From NCBI RefSeq assembly GCF_030410515.1, contig NZ_JAUHHD010000004.1, forward strand, positions 248,001 to 312,000: DNA of 64,000 nt. The letters are read 5' to 3'. Below are positions 61,068-64,000 of the stretch, piece after piece (within the stretch, counting starts at the first letter, position 1; the number at the start of each line of letters is the position of its first letter). The translations under genes and the position numbers were made by a program. The DNA comes from Arthrobacter sp. YD4. GTDB lineage: Bacteria; Actinomycetota; Actinomycetes; Actinomycetales; Micrococcaceae. Below the pieces are notes generated by a model, which worked only from the letters and a program-made list of their open reading frames with translations, made no database searches and was not told where the DNA came from.

Positions 61068-62282
61068 CTACTTCAGGAAGTCGGGGACGTCCAGGTCATC
61101 GGAGTGGCGGCCGGACAGGTCCGGCTCCACGACCGAGGGCAGGTCCACGTCGAAGCCCGAATCGGCGGGTACGGCGGCGGGACGCTGCTGGCCCCAGCTG
61201 CTCAGGCCAGAGGCACCGACGCCGGCGTGCATCGGCTGCGCCGGGGCGGAGGCCGGAGCCTGGGCCGGGACGGGAGCCGGTGCGGCCTGGCGTACGGGGG
61301 CCGGCTGGGACTGGTCCATCGACGGCGAGGTGGCCTTGACGTCGTCGAAGCCGGCGGCGATGACGGTGACGCGGGCCTCGTCGCCGAGGGCGTCGTCGAT
61401 CACGGCGCCGAAGATAATGTTGGCTTCCGGGTGCGCGACTTCCTGTACCAGGCGGGCCGCCTCGTTGATTTCGAACAGGCCCAGGTCGGAGCCGCCCTGG
61501 ATGGAGAGGAGGACGCCGTGGGCGCCGTCGATCGAGGCTTCCAGCAGCGGCGAAGCGATGGCGAGCTCGGCTGCCTTGACCGCACGGTCCTCGCCGCGGG
61601 CCGAGCCGATGCCCATCAGGGCCGAACCGGCGCCCTGCATGACGGACTTGACGTCGGCGAAGTCGAGGTTGATCAGGCCGGGGGTGGTGATCAGGTCCGT
61701 GATGCCCTGGACACCGGAGAGCAGTACCTGGTCGGCGGAGCGGAACGCGTCCAGCACCGAGACGTTGCGGTCGCTGATGGAGAGCAGCCGGTCGTTCGGG
61801 ATGACGATGAGGGTATCGACCTCGTCGCGCAGGGCGTCGATGCCGGCCTCGGCGGAACCGGCGCGGCGCCGGCCCTCGAAGGTGAACGGGCGGGTGACGA
61901 CGCCAATGGTCAGGGCGCCGAGGGACCGGGCGATGCGGGCCACGACGGGCGCGCCGCCAGTGCCGGTGCCGCCGCCTTCGCCGGCAGTCACGAAGACCAT
62001 GTCCGCGCCGCGGAGCACCTCTTCGATTTCATCGGCGTGGTCCTCGGCGGCCTGGCGGCCGACCTCGGGGTTCGCGCCGGCTCCGAGACCACGGGTCAGC
62101 TCGCGTCCGACGTCGAGCTTGACGTCGGCATCGGACATCAGCAGCGCCTGCGCGTCGGTGTTGATTGCGATGAATTCGACGCCGCGAAGTCCCACCTCAA
62201 TCATGCGGTTGACTGCGTTCACGCCACCGCCGCCGATGCCGACGACCTTGATGACGGCCAAGTAATTCTGCGGAGCTGCCAC
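61068..62282 (-). CDS. ftsZ: Cell division protein FtsZ
   Basis: A 404-residue tubulin-like GTPase that forms the division ring. '[19 protein letters not shown]' opens the fold, and the tubulin signature [10 protein letters not shown] is at about 104-113. The C-terminal linker (about 315-385) is Ala/Pro/Gln-rich and leads to the conserved end peptide DLDVPDFLK, which binds SepF and other partners. The start is GTG at 62282 with AAGGGA upstream. A 202-bp gap to ftsQ holds promoter elements. Confidence 0.97.
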   Translation of the reverse strand: MAAPQNYLAVIKVVGIGGGGVNAVNRMIEVGLRGVEFIAINTDAQALLMSDADVKLDVGRELTRGLGAGANPEVGRQAAEDHADEIEEVLRGADMVFVTAGEGGGTGTGGAPVVARIARSLGALTIGVVTRPFTFEGRRRAGSAEAGIDALRDEVDTLIVIPNDRLLSISDRNVSVLDAFRSADQVLLSGVQGITDLITTPGLINLDFADVKSVMQGAGSALMGIGSARGEDRAVKAAELAIASPLLEASIDGAHGVLLSIQGGSDLGLFEINEAARLVQEVAHPEANIIFGAVIDDALGDEARVTVIAAGFDDVKATSPSMDQSQPAPVRQAAPAPVPAQAPASAPAQPMHAGVGASGLSSWGQQRPAAVPADSGFDVDLPSVVEPDLSGRHSDDLDVPDFLK

Positions 62283-62374
62283 GTTACGTGTCCCTTGTTC
62301 GTGTTCTATTGCGAAATCTGATGGAGTCCAGCTTGAAAGGCTAACCTTAACCTTCGACTTGAGGGTTATAGTTA

Positions 62375-62394
62375 TGTCAACTAACTCGTAGTTG
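62375..62394 (-). promoter_or_regulatory. TTGACA box overlapped by a CAACTA/TAGTTG dyad upstream of ftsZ
   Basis: On the minus strand TTGACA (62380-62375) is a perfect -35. It is partly covered by a 17-bp dyad CAACTA-n5-TAGTTG (62378-62394). TATAAC follows closely and AGGTTAAGGTTA repeats lie downstream. No -10 at 17 nt is convincing, so the exact promoter is unclear. Confidence 0.4.
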
Positions 62395-62484
62395 GAACGC
62401 TATTGGCTAGGCCGGGGACATTCAATGACCGGCTCAGCGTGTCGCGCTAATACCGGCTAAATGGCGAATCTCCCCGGCCGGCCG

Positions 62485-63357
62485 TCAGCGGGTGACGGGG
62501 TGGCGCGGGACGCTGACGTCGTAGACCTTGACCGGGTTCTTGGGGTCCGCCGGCGCCTTCAGCAGGGCGGCCAGGACCCGGGCCTTGAGGTCCTTCTCCC
62601 CCGCGTTCCCCCAGACGATTGTCTGCCCGTCCACGAGCTTCAGTTCCACGGCGTCCACGGACTTGGCGGAGGCGTCGGAGAGCCGGGCGAGGATGTCCGG
62701 CGGCAGCGCGCCGAGTACGCCGGTGATGGCGTGGAACAGGTCCTGCGGCAGCGCCCCTCCCCCGCCGTCGATGACGGGAAGCTTCACCGCCGCGGCATCC
62801 GGCGCGGTTCCGAGCGGAACCCCGTCCGGGTCCACCAGCTGGAAGGCCTCGCCCTGCTTGAGCAGGGCCACCGGGACACGCTCGACGATGGTCACCTGCA
62901 GGGTTGACGGCGGCCGGGCCTGGCTGGTTACGGACTTGACCTGCACCAGAGGCTGCAGCAGCGCGGTGACGTCCCGGTCGCTGACCTGGGGCAGGGGCTT
63001 GCCCTGCAGCGGTGCCAGCGCGGCCTGGATCTGGTCCTGGCTAAGCATCCTGGTGCCCTGCACGGTCACCGTGCGGACTGCGAGCCACGGCGAATAGACG
63101 GCGGCGGCGATGACCCCCGCGATCAGGACCGCGACGACGGCGATGGTGCCGAGGACGATCCGGCGCCGCCGCCGGGCCTTCGGTTCGGGGAAGGCCAGGA
63201 CCTTGCCGGGCGCCGGCTCCGGCGCCGGGCCCGTGCCGGGGCCGGGAGCTGACTTAGTGGCCGAGATGACGTCCGAGCCGGACCTTGGAGCGCCGGCGCC
63301 GCCCCGTTTCGAGCTCCCAGTTGCGGGCGGGTAGCCGGGCCGGCGGGAGCTAGGCAC
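62485..63357 (-). CDS. ftsQ: Cell division protein FtsQ
   Basis: A 290-residue bitopic division protein. A 75-residue Pro/Gly-rich cytoplasmic tail precedes one membrane helix (about 70-92; 'VLGTIAVVAVLIAGVIAAAV'). The POTRA domain (about 96-165) begins with VRTVTVQGTRMLSQDQIQAA, then the FtsQ beta domain follows to about 280. It links the Z-ring to septal wall synthesis. The GTG at 63357 overlaps the murC stop by 8 nt, which decides the start. Confidence 0.93.
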   Translation of the reverse strand: MPSSRRPGYPPATGSSKRGGAGAPRSGSDVISATKSAPGPGTGPAPEPAPGKVLAFPEPKARRRRRIVLGTIAVVAVLIAGVIAAAVYSPWLAVRTVTVQGTRMLSQDQIQAALAPLQGKPLPQVSDRDVTALLQPLVQVKSVTSQARPPSTLQVTIVERVPVALLKQGEAFQLVDPDGVPLGTAPDAAAVKLPVIDGGGGALPQDLFHAITGVLGALPPDILARLSDASAKSVDAVELKLVDGQTIVWGNAGEKDLKARVLAALLKAPADPKNPVKVYDVSVPRHPVTR

Positions 63358-64000
63358 CGGGGATCCCGGCGGTGAGCGCCTCCACCAGCAGCGGCCCGTA
63401 CGCGGTGACGTCGCCGGCGCCGGCGGTGAGGACGATGTCGCCCGGGCCTGCGGCGGCCAGCACGGCTTGGACGGCGTCCGCGCCGGGGCCCACCAGGTGC
63501 CCGTTGGGGCCCAGGTGGTCGGCGATCAGCTGGCTGGTGACGCCGGGGATGGGGTCTTCGCGGGCCGGGTAGATGTCCAGGACCCAGGCGGTGTCCGCGG
63601 CGTTGAGGGCCTCGGCGAACTCCCGGGCGAATTCGCGGGTCCGGGAGAACAGGTGCGGCTGGAAGAGCACGTGGACCCGGTGGTCGCCGGCCACCGAGCG
63701 GGCCGCGGCCAGGGCGGCGCGGACCTCCGTGGGGTGGTGGGCGTAGTCGTCGTAGACGCGGACGCCGCAGCCCTCGCCCTTGTACTCGAAGCGGCGGGCG
63801 GCGCCGGTGAAGCCGCCCAGCGCGGCGGCGGCGGCCTCCGGCGCGACACCCAGCTCCAGTGCCACGGCGAAGGCGGCGGCGGCGTTCAGCGCGTTGTGCC
63901 GGCCGGGGACCTGCAATTCGACGTCGTAGCGCCCGGTGGCGGTCTCCAGCGTGAGGGCGCCCCGGCCGCCGTCGTGCAGGATCACGTCGGACTCCGGGGA
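63350..64000 (-). CDS. murC: UDP-N-acetylmuramate-L-alanine ligase (C-terminal part)
   Basis: The last 216 residues of MurC, which runs off the right edge of the window. It adds L-alanine to UDP-MurNAc with ATP. Visible marks are the Mur ligase central-domain end 'VPGRHNALNAAAAFAVAL', and the C-terminal domain with RRFEYKGEGCGVRVYDDYAHHPTE and 'VLFQPHLFSRTREFA'; DDYAHHP is the MurC signature. Its stop overlaps ftsQ, placing it as the upstream gene of the ftsQ-ftsZ unit. Confidence 0.95.
   Translation of the reverse strand, partial: SPESDVILHDGGRGALTLETATGRYDVELQVPGRHNALNAAAAFAVALELGVAPEAAAAALGGFTGAARRFEYKGEGCGVRVYDDYAHHPTEVRAALAAARSVAGDHRVHVLFQPHLFSRTREFAREFAEALNAADTAWVLDIYPAREDPIPGVTSQLIADHLGPNGHLVGPGADAVQAVLAAAGPGDIVLTAGAGDVTAYGPLLVEALTAGIPGA

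Noticed and set aside
62378..62394. CAACTA/TAGTTG dyad before ftsZ as a BlaI operator
   Set aside because: The length is the same but the arms differ from TTCTAC/GTAGAA, so it was kept only as a separate candidate element.

Overview
The window is GC-rich chromosomal DNA from an actinobacterium. Gene content and order point to the Micrococcaceae (Arthrobacter and relatives). The evidence is the lipoate / glutamine synthetase block (pepA, E2, TIGR01777, lipB, lipA, DUF4191, RDD, glnA1, glnE, glnA2, panB), which has the same order as a block I recall from Mycobacterium tuberculosis; the end of the division cluster (murC-ftsQ-ftsZ-pgeF-yggS-sepF-yggT-divIVA); the parE / DUF7455 / sigA neighbourhood; a polyphosphate glucokinase; and many leaderless-looking starts. 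There is no sign of phage, IS elements, CRISPR arrays, rRNA or tRNA. Almost everything is core genome.

Layout. 1-3 kb: the start of an ABC ATPase, a VOC protein, a tandem GNAT protein and a cation/Ca2+ exchanger. 3-11 kb: a cytochrome bd operon (cydA-cydB-fused cydDC), divergent from a BlaI-type repressor and an M56 (BlaR-like) membrane protease. The shared intergenic region holds three 17-bp BlaI-type palindromes. 11-19 kb: parE, DUF7455, the principal sigma factor, DUF4192, an MFS carrier and a PAC2 protein. 19-35 kb: leucyl aminopeptidase, dihydrolipoyl dehydrogenase (E3), a two-lipoyl-domain E2, an 87-residue membrane protein, OsmC, a tricorn-like protease, a TIGR01777 reductase, a Ser/Thr kinase, lipB-lipA, DUF4191 and RDD. 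35-46 kb: nitrogen metabolism (glnA1, a glutamate/glutamine-type ABC importer, glnE, glnA2), then panB. 46-52 kb: YceI, a short SPOR-like protein, map, ppgK, nrdR, hisD, a membrane protein and a flavin reductase. 52-64 kb: dnaE, rluD, lspA, divIVA, yggT, sepF, yggS, pgeF, ftsZ, ftsQ and the C-terminal part of murC.

How they work together. lpdA and the E2 gene supply 2-oxo-acid dehydrogenase parts, and lipB/lipA make the lipoyl groups the E2 carries. GlnE adenylylates GlnA1, which has the target tyrosine; GlnA2 has tryptophan there. A near-perfect GlnR box lies upstream of glnA1. The division genes run in one direction as a near-continuous unit.

Most interesting signal. The BlaI/M56 pair looks wired to respiration: the 17-bp palindrome found three times between cydA and blaI recurs a fourth time, 15 kb away, over the promoter of the uncharacterised 87-residue membrane protein. 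This suggests a small BlaI-M56-cyd regulon. Other points are a 19-bp perfect stem inside a C-terminal extension of pepA, a SigR/SigH-like promoter upstream of sigA, two perfect DnaA boxes between genes, and a set of start codons placed 6-9 nt after a -10 hexamer with no Shine-Dalgarno.
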